64,000 nucleotides of DNA from Citrus sinensis. Lineage: Eukaryota; Streptophyta; Magnoliopsida; Sapindales; Rutaceae. Numbering within the stretch: the stretch's first letter is position 1; every line of letters begins with the position of its first letter. Below, in pieces: positions 11,918 to 30,612 of the stretch. The notes under the pieces were generated by a model. That model ran no database searches, was not told where the DNA came from, and saw only the letters and a program-made list of their open reading frames with translations. Where the stretch lies: assembly GCF_022201045.2 (NCBI RefSeq), contig NC_068557.1:19197501-19261500 (forward strand). Reading direction: 5' to 3'. A program made the translations under genes and the position numbers.

Positions 11918-12973
11918 AACAAATGGGGAAGTATATGTACATTGTAGATTTGGTTTGGTGCAAAGTGGTGAAGAGCGGTTGGCTGGTGGATTGAATGGAT
12001 AATCAAAGCTTCTATTTGGTGGATGCCTAGTGTTGGATTTTGTACGAGACGACAGTAGACTTTTGAAAATTTGAATCTTTAGGGTTTTATCGTAAAGGGG
12101 TGTGGGGAGGGTTGAACCACCAAAAAATGGTTGAATTTTAGCATCATTCCTGTGCTGTTATGATGGGTTGAATCGGACCAATTACTTGGGTTTTTCAATT
12201 ATGTGGCGATGTATATCTTTTAAAATTGAAGTCTAGAATGGGTGTGTGTCAAAGTCAAATGAGTGGGAACATTTGGTTATTTTCTACCCAAGTGTAATTA
12301 GTTTCGAATTTGGCATATCCAAACCGTGCACCTTTTAGGATTTTCGCGAACATTTTTTATTTTAACATTGATAACGTGTTCGTTTTTTTTTTTTTTTTTT
12401 TCTAGACTTCCCCCCAAACTTTTGTAATTTAATAATAATCGAATTAAATACCCTGTAACTACTGTGATTAATTATTAACCATGGTTACTTTTGGAGCAAC
12501 CAATTATTTTTCAATTAATCAGACTTTAATGTTGGAGGAAATTTGTACTGCAAGCAAAGCAATCATGATCAAATCTTGGACGTAAGTACTCATACTAGCA
12601 TAATCCCGTGATTGCTTGTCAATACTGCATGCAAAGAATTGATATTGACCCATTTAAAGCTGCCCATCTGGCTAACAAATTATAATTATAAACTCATTAA
12701 TTGGCTTCTTCTCCATACGTCCAAGACTGAAAAGCTATAATCATATATATCCTCTAAAAGGTACACTTGAAAAACAATCCCAATAAAAAGGAAATTGTTT
12801 GTGAAATCGGCAAATATTATTTGACATTTGAGTAAATAATACAAGCCGTTTATTCGTGTACATTTGGATTTAATTGCTTGAAACGGATGCCTAATATAAT
12901 AGATCACTACAAAAGAATTAAGTATAAAAGATATCATTCTCAAGCTTTCATTTTTATATTTTAATTGTGTAAT
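11918..12973. other. Intergenic region with a poly-T tract
   Basis: Far-upstream sequence of the MAPKKK gene. A homopolymer T run lies near 12380-12402. The word CACTACAAAAGAA near 12905 looks like a CACTA-type terminus, without a partner that I could find. No gene seen. Confidence 0.4.
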
Positions 12974-13165
12974 CAGTAGTGCTACACATCCTAAATTTTT
13001 TATCCCAAAAAATTATCTCAAATGATGTGTCATTAATTGAGTAGTTGATAATTCTTTAGAAGGTCCAAATGAATTAATTGTATTATCTCACCAACCAATT
13101 GATAAATGACACATCATTTGGGATAATTTTTTGGAATAAAAAATTTAAGATGTGTAGTATTACTG
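12974..13165. mobile_element. 192-bp MITE with 9-bp TSD
   Basis: Ends are CAGTAGTGCTACACATC and, inverted, CAGTAATACTACACATC. The inverted match continues inward for about 55 bp, through AATTTTTTATCCCAAAAAATTATC and ATGATGTGTCA. It is flanked by a perfect direct repeat TTGTGTAAT (12965-12973 and 13166-13174). A diverged relative is at 44375-44550. TSD length (8-9 bp) suggests a hAT- or MULE-derived family. No coding capacity. Confidence 0.85.
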
Positions 13166-13780
13166 TTGTGTAATAGATATTCTTAATTGAGGCAAAGGAC
13201 ATGAGAGATCCGAACAGAGAACTTCGGTATTGATTCAATGCTAATTAACTATTAGAAGATAACAATTCAATAAAATCCAAAAATACAAGTCCTAATTAAT
13301 ATGATGAATTGGGATAATTAAATAGTTAATTAAATTAAAACTTGGAAGCAGATGGGGGGAAGTTAGTTTAGTTTAGTTTTGTTGGTGTGAAGGAGAAGTT
13401 AAAGAGAGAGGAATCAATCAACCACAACAATCACATTGAAAGCAAAAAAAAGAAGGGTGTTATAGAAGGTGTAACTAATGCCAAAATGCTAAAGCCTAAT
13501 TTGGTCAAACAAATAAAGCAGTAGCTAGCAGGTGAAGGTGGTGGGGTTTAGTTATTGTTAACCAGTAAATAATTAAAAGCCCCTAAAAATAATATATTAA
13601 TTTAAAGAATATGCGGGCGGGATCGAATTAATCTAGAACAACAAGAGATACGGCAATAGGCGCATAAGATATTTTATGCGTGGCTTATAAGATAGCTAAG
13701 CATGAAATGAGAAACAAAGAAAGAAGAAGAAAAGTTCAAAGGAGTTAGTGAAGGCTTTACTCACACGCAAGTCACGTGTT

Positions 13781-13807
13781 TATATATATATATATATATA
13801 TATATAT
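13781..13807. repeat. (TA)n microsatellite
   Basis: About 13 uninterrupted TA dinucleotides. It should be length-polymorphic. Confidence 0.9.
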
Positions 13808-14782
13808 TTTTTAATATCCTTAGTTCTCTTAAATCATTTGCTTTTATTATTATGCAAGCCTTTGCGTATTAATGAGAAGAAAGCGAGTGGGGTCCACAAC
13901 AGAAAGCGCAAGTGATGCCCTCGGCAGATTGCAAGCATGAGGTAACACGTGTGTACGTCATGAAACAGGAGGAGAGAGAGAGAGAGCACGTTTTATACGT
14001 GGAGAAGAAAAACGGGTGCGGGTGTGTGCGTTGGACGATGTCATTTTGAGAGCGTGGCCGCATGCGAATGGTAGGAAACGGTAACGCCCTTGCGGCCTTG
14101 CCCGCATGCGTTCAATGCAAGTGATATCGAAGCTTCTACTAAATTTGGTGGTCCTCATATTATTACTCACTTCCTATAGGGTCGCTCTTTTAATTTAATT
14201 CTTTAAATAAGTGGACTTTTTCTTTTTCTTTTATGTTCATATTATTCTTCTATACGATTATAAATTTAAATTAATTCTTCCACTCAAACTCCCTATTTTA
14301 TTCAACCAATCACCAGCATCAACAGATATTGTAGTGGCATAAGGATGACAACATATTTTCATCATAACTCTGCCGCCATTTTCTTTTTGAAGAAAATTTA
14401 TTCTTTGGAGTTAATTTATAATTATTATATGTGTCATATATATATATATATATAGTGTATTTGAAATACTATACTACAATCTAACTAATAATACAATTAA
14501 AAGAAAAATCCATTCAGATCAATCCTTATCAGTATATCAAAGTAAAATGCAATTAAAACATGATTCTAATAAATGAGATATTTGCTCAATTTCAATAATG
14601 AAGAAATCTACCCCACATTTAGACAATATTTCGTATGATTTAAAGTCCTTCAAACAAAATTGGCAAAAAGAAGTGAGAAATCATTAATATCATTTGTAAT
14701 GGTTAGGTTGTTTAGCATCGGACATTTTTACACAAGTTCTTATGTAATCTTTAGACCACTGCATTAGTGCACTTTCATGCTT

Positions 14783-15410
14783 CGTTTATTTGTCAATAAT
14801 CGGTATGGGTTGGAATTGAAATGGACTGGAATCAGAATGAGTTGGAATGGGAATGGAGAATCAGAATCAGAATAAGTTTCTTACTTGATCTACATGAATC
14901 GGAATCGGAATGAGCTGAAGTATCATTGATGTGTTTATTTTATATTGGAATCGAAATCGGAATGAGTTAGATTATAACAAATCACTAAAAAGTACTTAAT
15001 GAATTATTATCATAATTATTATTTTATATTTTAATTATAGTGATTAATATTCAAAAATTATTATTATTAATTATTGTCAATAATATATTAACATATTAAT
15101 TAATTGTAAACTTTTTAAATTAATTAATTATAATAATATACTAATGAATTATAATAATTATATTAATTATTATTATAAAAATATATAAATTATTGTGATT
15201 ATTTATCAAAAATTATAATTATTAATAATTATTGTTAATAACATATTAATTAATTATAATATATTAATTAATTATAAATGAGAATAATATGGGTATTTTT
15301 AATTTTGGGGAGGGCAAAATAATCAATTCTAGGAATGAGAGACTCATTCTTCCTCATTCTCAAATTGTGGTGGACCCCACGATTCCAATTCCCTAATTTG
15401 GGAAGTCAAC
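14783..15410. mobile_element. Probable MITE with GGAATGGGAATGG-rich ends
   Basis: The left side (CGTTTATTTG..., then repeated GGAATGRGAATCRGAATG words) pairs imperfectly with the right side (CATTCTTCCTCATTCTC ... CCAATTCCCTAATTTGGGAAG...AACG) in inverted orientation. The interior is nearly pure A/T. I read no TSD, so the boundaries are approximate. Confidence 0.4.
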
Positions 15411-16595
15411 GCAATATCAATATTTGAGATTAAATCTTAAGTGTGCATTAATTTGCAATGCATCAATGACATATTTCAAACTAAATCTCAACCATTGAAA
15501 GTTTATAGATCCAATGATCAAGAAATTACGTTTAAAAAAAAGTGGTGTCATGGAACATGTTTCCATTTATTTATTTATTGATTTTCTTAAAAAAAAAGAA
15601 ATAAAGAAAGAAAGCCCTTATAAGTTATATCTAGGTTAGTTTTGTTGTGCACTCAAGGAATGAGAGCTGACAATATTTGCTATGTTTTTTGAACTACTCT
15701 CATTGGGACGTTTTATTAGTTTTTCTTTCCGGAAAGAAAAAAAAAACAAAAAACAAAAGAAATGAGAGTTGCGTTGCTTCGTTTCGCAACGATAAGGTTG
15801 TTAGCCGGCATTGTAATGAGCCGATGATGTTTCTTGCTTGCTTGCTTTGACGTTCCGTTACAAAGGTAAAGGTCGAAAATTACGATGACCTTTTAATTAT
15901 TGCCTGCGCACGTGTAATATCTGCCCGTCCAATTAATTTATCTTTTTAAATTGCTTCCAGAAATTAAGAGGAAGCCGCTGATTTTGATAGCCACGCCATC
16001 GCCGCGCTCGTGTTAATTTTCTTGCTTATTCTAGAATCGAAAATGATCCCAAATACATGAATCACTACAGAATTGTCCATTTTTCCTTTTAATGCTAAAA
16101 AATTGATTTTGATGTTCTCGAATTAATATAAATAAAACCTTTACATTTGAAATAATATTCTACTAGATGACTGTATTTTATTTTATGGCAAATACACATT
16201 ATTATTTATTAACTGCAAATATTTTACAAATGAGTTTTAGTATAAGTCTATATCCTATCACCATGGTGCATATATAGATAAATGTTTTAGTTTAGGATCT
16301 GCATTTGTTAATGCTTGGGAAAGTTATTAAACCGTTTGGTTTAATAGTATAATGACCATGAAAATGATCAAACTACATGGTTTAATAGTAGAATGGCATT
16401 ATGCTTTTAAACCTAAACCGCACGGTTTAATAACCTTTCCGGATTCTAATAAAGTCCGATCCTGGACTGGATTATGATACACACACAGAGACACAAACAC
16501 ACACATATATATACACATATATATGTATGTATGCATGTGTATATAATTATTACAACAAGCTAGTTATGGAAATGGACGAAGCCAGTGGATTTTGT

Positions 16596-23196
<6,601 letters not shown>

Positions 23197-23290
23197 CTGA
23201 GTATCTTTCAAAAGAGCACAGACAGAGTAAAGAAGTGGACTGACGAGACCGAGAAATCGAGGGTCAGAATAAAGAAAGAAAAGCGAATAA

Positions 23291-25831
23291 AATGCGTTTC
23301 TGGAGTATGTGCTTTGGCCGTTAATTCGAGTTTGAATTGTTGTATCCGACGGTGTTGGCGGTCGTCACTATTTTATGGCACCGAAATGGTGACGTGGCGT
23401 TATGAGATTGTATCATTGTGACACCTTGGCAATAGTAAAACGAATCCATTGGTCCACACTCGTTTTACTCTCTTAACCTTTCAAATTTAGAAAGTGTTTC
23501 TTTTTTTCTGAAATTTAAATAATATTTTTTTTATAAATATCTGAAAATAAGTATTTGAAATAGATTTTAAATAAATCTGAATTTTTAAATCTAAATAATA
23601 TTTTTTTTAAAAAAAATTAAAAAATAAGTATAAAGTTGTTTGTTATTTTAACTTAAAAAATTAAAAATATGTATTTTTATATTTGTGTTTTTATTAAATT
23701 TGAATGTCAAATAATTAATATGTTATTATATTATATTTCAAAGAACACAAATACCATAACACATAAAATTATGTTCAAGTGAATACTTAATGATTTTAAA
23801 ATTATAATATATAAAATACTAAAAGTTTTAAATTTTATCACAAAATTCTCGATAATAGTACATAAAATGAGATTATTATTAAGTAAATATGTATGTATGG
23901 GTTTTTGGATAAACATGAAAAATAAATTATAAAGTAGGAATATTTTTAACATTAAAAATTAATTAGCTTATTTCTCCATTCAATAAAAAGCAAATAAAAT
24001 TGACTTATTATATTAAACTAAAATTATTTAAAAAAATTCTAATTACATTACAAAAATATACCTCTAATTAATTTAATTAATTAAGTTAAGTCACTTTAAG
24101 TTACTAACGCCCTTTATTGAAAAAAAATTGATTTAGTTAATAAAATAAAAAAATTAATTAGTTATTAATGATTTATTTTACTAAAAAAATTGAGGAAAAA
24201 AATTAAAAAAATCCTTGTCCGAATACAGTACAGTTGCTATTTAGTCCACTTGCGAAAAAAAGCGGGGGGGACATTGATCTACATTGTCCGATTTGTCATT
24301 ATGATGTTGATTACGATTTAGGAAAAGGTGAGGATGTTTCTTCTATCCCAAGCCGATGTCCTCACCTAGAGGATAATTTATTTTAAAGTCCCTCTACCTT
24401 ATACGATTAATCAATTAATTTTTTTTTGTCACTTAAAATCGTTTGATTATCTTTGGCCTTTATTAGCATTAGATAAATTTGATAATATCACCTTACAATA
24501 TAAACTAATCAAGTTTCTCATATAAACATGTTATTTTTGTGTCTTGATATTTTAAATATTTAGTTTATCACCTCTAATTTTTTTTTTAATGTAGGCCAAT
24601 AATTTTTATGATATACTTAAGAGAGATGTCGCTATGATAAATGTATATTTTAATTTAGTTAAAAAATCAATAATCAAAATATTACGTTTGGCCAAAATCT
24701 GATTTGTTCGATTTTGGCCTAGAAGCAAATCAAATCGAAACCAATTAGTTTATGATTTTGTAAATCAAATATGAACCAAACACTAGAATAGAAATTAACT
24801 GACCCAATTTTGTTTTGTTTGTTTCGAGCAATTTTACCCTATTTATTAATGAAAAAAAAAAATAATAGTAATATGCTACTACTAGAATAATAATCTTGAA
24901 TCTATAAATTCACAACTAATAAAGAATATAATAAGTTGAATAAATTAACATAATAAAGTCCAACATGAAATAAACTTACATAGTATAAAAATCTACTACA
25001 AATTATGAATCCACAACAATAAATAAAATAAGAAAGCAAAAATAAAAATCACATATAAAATAAACTTCAAGTTCCATTGCCAATTTACCATTGATATTCA
25101 CAACTTTTTGATTCTTTAAAATGTCTTTAACAATATATACTAGAACTCCACACTAAGTTACTAACTCACATCTACATCCATAATACTTATATTATCTTTT
25201 AAAGCAAACCACACAGCAATAATTAAGTAAATTAAAATAAAGTGTCTACTATCACAATATTAATCACACGTACTCAATAGCATAAAATCTATTCTAAATT
25301 TTTTTTATTTGAATTGTATGATTTTTCAGTTTGATTCAATTTTAAATAGAACCCAATAAAAATCAATTGGTTCAAAGATTTATGAACCATTTGGTTTTGC
25401 CGCCAAATCAAACTGCCATAATACAATTCCGCTTGATTAATAGAATTGAAATGAAAGCCCACCACTAATAAAATATATAAAGTAATATGAATAACACATT
25501 TTCTTTACTCATCGGTTTTTCGATGTTCTTAGAGCAATTTTAATTGTCATGAGACTTTATAAAGTGTTGCAGGGAAAAAATTTATAAACCTATCAAAACT
25601 TTTGCCAAAAAAATGATATAAATAATAATGATAGATTATATTGAAAATAGGCAAAACTACGTTGCCACAGTGGTAGTTACCCAATTGTTTATCATGCAGG
25701 CTGCATGTACTAAATTGTTCACTAATATTCAATGAATTACATTGAGCCCCGCAACAACTGCAAGTGACTTCTTTTTTAAATTATATGAAACTATTACTCA
25801 AATTACAATTTAAATAATTAAAATGTGAATA
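23291..25831. other. Gene-free, AT-rich region with decayed MITEs
   Basis: Upstream of the aspartic protease gene there is low-complexity A/T sequence. Words such as TTTCTTTTTTTCTGAAATTTAAAT near 23500 resemble ends of the element at 28938-29384. A probable long MITE is listed separately at 24684-25425. No gene seen. Confidence 0.4.
24684..25425. mobile_element. Possible MITE with long, diverged inverted ends
   Basis: The left side (TTTGGCC..., AATCAAATCGAAACCAATTAG, TATGAACCAAACAC) and the right side (AATCAATTGGTTCAAAG, GAACCATTTGGTTTTGCC, CAAATCAAACTGCC) are diverged inverted copies. No TSD was read. Boundaries and class are uncertain. Confidence 0.35.
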
Positions 25832-26331
25832 TTGCCCAAGTTATTTTATCAGGCAAAGAAAACCATTAATGATTTGGGCCTCGGGTATAACCAATTCGAC
25901 GCTTGTACTAATGATTGTATGCTATATATACAGGAAAGAGAAAAAGTCAGCACTCTTCATATTCAGTATCTGGCGCTTCTAGAGGAGAAAGCCACACCAG
26001 AAGCTGCAAACCAATCATTTAATAATACTCGTAAAATTCTTTCAAAATTTTGCGGTATTTTCTTTTGATACCAAGGCTTCAAAGATATTACATGAAAAAA
26101 AAACAAAACGCAGTTTCATTTATGTAGTGGCATGAAAATGATCGTGTCAAAGATGTTATGTTGAGGTATCCCACTGATTCTGAAGCCTAGAAAAGCTTTG
26201 ATGAACGTTATCCAGAGTTTCGTTCAGATCCTCACAATGTAGGATTAGGGCAAGCAAATGATGGATTTAACCTATTTGTCACAATGAGTGTTGATCGGAG
26301 TGTATGGCCAGTTGTTTTAATGGTTTACAAT
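25832..26331 (+). pseudogene. CACTA (En/Spm) transposase relic, TNP2/Transposase_21 type
   Basis: The first open stretch reads MPKLFYQAKKTINDLGLGYN...DACTNDCMLY, the known TNP2 zinc-region pattern. After a frameshift come IPRLQRYYMKKK and then, in another frame, VMLRYPTDSEA-stop-KSFDERYPEFRSDPHNVGLGQANDGFN...MSVDRSVWPVVLMVYN, which follows the family order HPADSEAWKHFD...FASDPRNVRLGLASDGFNPFG...WPVVLVPYN. At least one in-frame stop and two frameshifts make it non-functional. The CACTA termini were not located, so this is an internal fragment. Confidence 0.8.
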
Positions 26332-26963
26332 TAACTGCTGCAGAATTTAATAGTACTTTTGTGGTTATTATTTCAATATTATATGTGTGAGGTCTTTTGT
26401 ACCATCAGTTGAATTGAATATCATACGGAATCATGTCATGTAACTTGAATGATACTTGAATGAAATTTATATTTCTTATCTCATGACATGTGGTTATATT
26501 CTATTATTGTCATTGATGGATTTCAAATTGGCAAGTAAAAATCATTATTTATTAATGACCTAGATGAAGACTACTAAGACAATGACTCAAGACACATTCA
26601 TGTCGCTAGATTGGAAAATTTCTGAATGTTCTTAGAGTACTATTTTTTTTTTCATTTACTTCGTATCATGTATATACTTTAACCAATCATTATGATATAT
26701 TCGTATCAGATGGTGAATAGATAAAGAATAATCTCCAGAAACATCTACGACCTTCTCGGGACTACGGAAGGAAGAGCACCACTCTATGTTGAGAACGGTG
26801 TTTGGGATGGTGATTTCTCTCATACATGACAAATCACCAATGCACAAAAACAATGCCCTAAATTGCAATTTTGTTCTGGACTTCGAGTTTGAATATCGGT
26901 CAGAACTATATTGCAATATTGCTTTATACCTAGAATCTATTTCATTCACAATTATATATTGTA
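26332..26963. other. Sequence between CACTA relic and TRIM element
   Basis: Probably further decayed transposon sequence. Short open frames on both strands have no recognised family. Confidence 0.35.
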
Positions 26964-26968
26964 CTACC

Positions 26969-27180
26969 TAATCGAGATAATCAGTTGTTTTCAACTGATA
27001 GACTTAAACTTCCATTTTAGTTTGTATTAGTCAATGTATCTAGTTGTATCTAGCTGTTACCCATAGATATAGGATTCAGTTTGTAACTTCTCTAGTTTAT
27101 AGGATCTTCAATTATCTTCTAATGTATTTATATACGGTTGATTTATCAATAAGAATGTGCTCAGTTTTACAAATCTGTCA
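26969..27180 (+). repeat. 5' LTR of the TRIM element
   Basis: 212 bp; begins TAATCGAGATAATCAG and ends AAATCTGTCA. The AATAAGAATG-like word near its end could serve as poly(A) signal. Confidence 0.9.
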
Positions 27181-27193
27181 TGGTATCAGAGCC
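27181..27193 (+). other. Primer-binding site (initiator tRNA-Met)
   Basis: TGGTATCAGAGCC lies immediately after the 5' LTR. It is the standard plant copia PBS. Confidence 0.9.
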
Positions 27194-27442
27194 GAACCAG
27201 AGATAACAAACTCAAATATTCATTTTATTTTTCTTCTCACATCCCATTCCTTTCATCACTCTTGAACAGCCATGGCTACCTCTTTCCCCTCCATTCTCAG
27301 CACCAATGAATCCCAAAACGCCCTCATCAGCATAAATGTTGCTGCCCAAACCCCTCTAAAACTCACCTCCACCAACTACCTCTCATGATCTTCAATTATC
27401 ACAAGATTGGACTTCTCTCCCGAGCTCCATCTTGAGGGGGCA

Positions 27443-27654
27443 TAATAGAGATAATCAGTTGTTTTCAACTGATAGACTTAGACTTTCATTTCAGTTTGTA
27501 TTAGTCAATGTATCTAGTTGTATATAGTTGTCACCCATAGATATAGGATTCAGTTTGTAACTTCCCTAGTTTATAGGATCTTCAATTATCTTCTAATGTA
27601 TTTATATACTGTTGATTTATCAATAAGAATGTGCTCAGTTTTACAAATCTGTCA
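27443..27654 (+). repeat. 3' LTR of the TRIM element
   Basis: 212 bp, same length as the 5' LTR, begins TAATAGAGATAATCAG and ends AAATCTGTCA, followed by the TSD CTACC. Confidence 0.9.
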
Positions 27655-27659
27655 CTACC

Positions 27660-28937
27660 CTTTCCATATAGCATACCATATATGGAAATTAAATTTCATC
27701 GATGATATTTTCAATCCACCACCCTAATTGTTTTTTTTTTTCGCTACACTACCAATGTTCGTCTATGTTGTAATCATTTATTTAATTTAAACTATTATTT
27801 TTTGAAATGAATTACCACAATCCCTGAATCTCTCTATTAATCCTGAAGTAAAAAGAACATCCTTTGTTTTTTTAAATTTTCTAAGATAAATACTATTCCA
27901 ACACGCACTTCCATGGTGCGAAGAATGCTATCCAGCCTTCACATGCATTTACTAGCTTGCCGCATAAACCATACAATTTTTATTTTTATTTTATTTTTAT
28001 TTTAACTTCTTATACAAAGTTTTGGTATTTTTTGACGTTACACTAGTGCTTGGCTGTCAGCAGATTACCGACAACTATTGACTTTTCAAGTTACTTACAA
28101 TTGTTACCGATAAATCTTGGCTTTACTGGGAGAACATTTGTTCTCACCATTAATACGACCATGTGTTCGAATTTTCATAAAAATAATTATGAGGTTTTAT
28201 TTTCTTCATCATATCTTTCTATAATTTTTACAATTTTTAGATCCTCTCTGTCTTTCGCAATTTATGTAAATTTTGACACGTGTGCTTTTTCTCCCCTTAA
28301 TTATTCTACTGTCATTTTGCTTTCACTATTCATATTGGGAGGGAGACATTGGCGGCCAAGGCAAGGGATGAAACTGAAAGTAAAAAGTTAAACGAGACTC
28401 CTGTGCGTTTCCGATTGCTCTGCTGAAAAGCTAAAGATTATGAGCTGGTAAAGGGGTTTGGTTGCCGTGGCCTTTAGTTGGCTTAGGAAGATATAAGATC
28501 CGTTTGGGGCAACTACGCGGTGGCAGCGCAGCTATTCCAAACGGGTCTATAGTTTGTAATTATGGTTTAAAAGTTATTCCATATATATTAGTTTAATAAA
28601 AAATTTATAACAATTTTTATTTAAATTATTATTTGAAAGTTATGTTATCAAACACTATCGATTCTTATTTTAAAATTATAAATTTTTATTTCACAACTTG
28701 TGCAACTTATAATTACCGGCCATAAAATTCAAAACGAAGCCTAAATCTAGAAGGTGCAAATGCCGCCGAAATTTTTAAACTTTGGATGGTCGCTTAATTT
28801 GGTTGTGATTATTTGATTATTTTATTGTGATCTTATGTAATGACCTATTATATAAGACTTTATTTGGAAGGACACGAACAACTGCGACGGATTACATTGT
28901 AATGGGATTCATTTAATCACATATACACGAGACTAAG
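27660..28937. other. Gene-free region with a possible small inverted-repeat element
   Basis: No gene is supported. Around 28500-28550 CCGTTTGG and CCAAACGG form a short inverted repeat around GGCAACTACG...CGCAGC, which looks like the end of a MITE reaching to about 28745 (AAAACGAAGCC). Confidence 0.35.
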
Positions 28938-29384
28938 AGGTTGTTTGTTAAATATCTGAAGTCTGAAATTTTATTAATTTCAGACCTTTTCTAAAATTTA
29001 CTTGTTTGTTTTTTTTGAAACTTACGTTTGATTTTCAGACATTTACATCTGAATAGAAAAAGTAAACTTTTGTAACTTTTATCTGAATGGAAAAATGTCT
29101 GAATGACAAGTAAATATTATATTCAAAAAATATCTCTGTAAAATAACTTATTTCTTAAACTATAAAATCTAATACTCTTTTTTTATTTTAATTTATAAGG
29201 ACATAAATGTCAAATAACCAAGTTTAAGATTTTTTTAATTGTAAAAACAAACAAGATGCCACATATATTCAGATATTAAAAAAATAAAAACAAATATGTC
29301 ATTTAGATTTTCGTATTCAGACCCATTCAGACTTTAAAAAAATTTAGACCCATTTAAATTTCAGGCAAAAAAACAAACGCTACT
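28938..29384. mobile_element. MITE with GTTTGTTT ends and TCTGAAT subterminal repeats
   Basis: The left part (AGGTTGTTTGTTA, then TCTGAAGTCTGAAATT, TTTCAGACC, ATCTGAATGG) is inverted relative to the right part (ATTCAGACCCATTCAGAC, AAATTTCAGGC, AAACAAACGCTACTTA). The motif TCTGAA/TTCAGA recurs many times. Length about 445 bp; TSD not resolved. Confidence 0.55.
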
Positions 29385-29872
29385 TAAGTGTTTATTGTTT
29401 AGAGAGATATTTTGGCTTTTAAGTTACAGATTGTAGTAAAATAAAAGTTGCAACTACTAAGAAATTTTTTTTTTTGCGAATTGGGTAATCTTTTACTTAT
29501 AAGTATTCTAAGGTAAACTTAACATAATTATGAAGTAATTAATAATTTTTACTGTAAAAGTAAAAGTTAAAAAAATTTGACATGCCTTGAAACTCCGTAT
29601 GTAACATTATATCCAAATAATGATCAAAGCATAAACCAAGAAATTCAAAAATGGGCGAGGACTGATGGAAATTGCATACGTTTTGGGAATGAGTGGTACT
29701 ATTGGGCTATTTATGTAAATTTCATCAAATTATTCCACAATTCACGATATCATCATCTTTGAAGAAGATCTCAATGCATCTATTTATTTTATTTGATATA
29801 GTAGATTTTTTAACTCATATGAAGAATCATTTAATCAAATCTCTTAGAAGTATACGCATAGGAATCACCTAT
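29385..29872. other. Short spacer without gene
   Basis: AT-rich; open frames of about 60 codons lack recognisable features. Confidence 0.4.
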
Positions 29873-30604
29873 TAGGGGTGTTCAGAATTCAATCCAACCC
29901 ACTTAATCCGTTTGATCCACAAAAATCTTATCCGTAAAAGTTCGATTTGTGGATTGGTAGATTTGATTGAATAAAAAATTTAAAAATCCACAGTCGATGG
30001 ATTGATATAGATTTACTTTTGTAAATCTACAAAAATCTGTGAATTCGCAAAAAAAATAATTATTTAATTAAACATAAACTTGTGAATGTGGCATTACTAC
30101 TTACTAATAAATAAGTTAAAATGTAGTTATTTTAATATTATATTATATCTTATATGATAATAATATAAAATAAAAATAATTTAATAATTAAAGAAACAAA
30201 CATAGCCTCCTAAATAGTTAATTTTCACGTTTTGATCTAAACAAATGAGATTTTTTTTTTCTTTTTGGTGTGTTATATTTTGAAAATTTGGATGTGTTAT
30301 TCTAGCTTTGTTTAAGTAATAAATTTATTTAAATTTTATTCAATTTTGAATTTGATCAGTAGTAAAATTATTTTTTATATTAATTTTTTATTTAATTAGT
30401 TCGTGGATTAGACAAAATTAAAAATTTTAAATTCATAAACCAATCTACAAAATGGTGGATTGGATATGAAATTAATCAAATCCGCATCCAATATACAAAT
30501 ATATGGATTGATTTTGGATTGGATTAAAAATTTATAATCTACAAAATCGTGAATTTGATATAAATTGATGTTCAATCCACAAAATCCAATCTGCAAACAC
30601 CCTA
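29873..30604. mobile_element. 732-bp hAT-type MITE with 8-bp TSD
   Basis: It begins TAGGGGTGTTC and ends with the inverted form GCAAACACCCTA; TAGGG-type TIRs are characteristic of hAT elements. The flanking 8-bp direct repeat TCACCTAT is perfect (29865-29872, 30605-30612). Subterminal inverted copies of AATCCAATCYRCAAA and GATTGGATT words continue inward at both ends. There is no transposase. Confidence 0.87.
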
Positions 30605-30612
30605 TCACCTAT

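Larger units (their letters stand above)
13175..16595. other. Long gene-free intergenic region
   Basis: No coding sequence is supported. It contains a (TA)n microsatellite (13781-13807), a GA tract near 13973-13986, a probable MITE (14783-15410), an extremely AT-rich core around 15000-15290, and CA/TA-rich microsatellite sequence at 16480-16545. The right end is the 3' flank of the aspartic protease gene. Confidence 0.5.
26969..27654 (+). mobile_element. TRIM / deleted Ty1-copia-type LTR element with intact LTRs
   Basis: Two 212-bp LTRs (26969-27180 and 27443-27654) differ at about nine positions (~4%). The insertion is flanked by a perfect 5-bp TSD CTACC (26964-26968, 27655-27659). Directly after the 5' LTR is TGGTATCAGAGC, the copia primer-binding site complementary to initiator tRNA-Met. 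A purine tract (GAGGGGGCA) precedes the 3' LTR. The 262-bp interior holds an ATG (27271) and a gag start typical of copia elements (MATSFPSIL ... TPLKLTSTNYLS), interrupted by TGA where the family has Trp, then ends. LTRs begin TAAT and end GTCA rather than TG...CA. It is non-autonomous. Confidence 0.92.

Noticed and set aside
27044..27727. Two similar short open frames (27044-27265 and 27518-27727), apparently a duplicated gene
   Set aside because: They are the same region of the 5' and 3' LTR of the TRIM element read in one frame.
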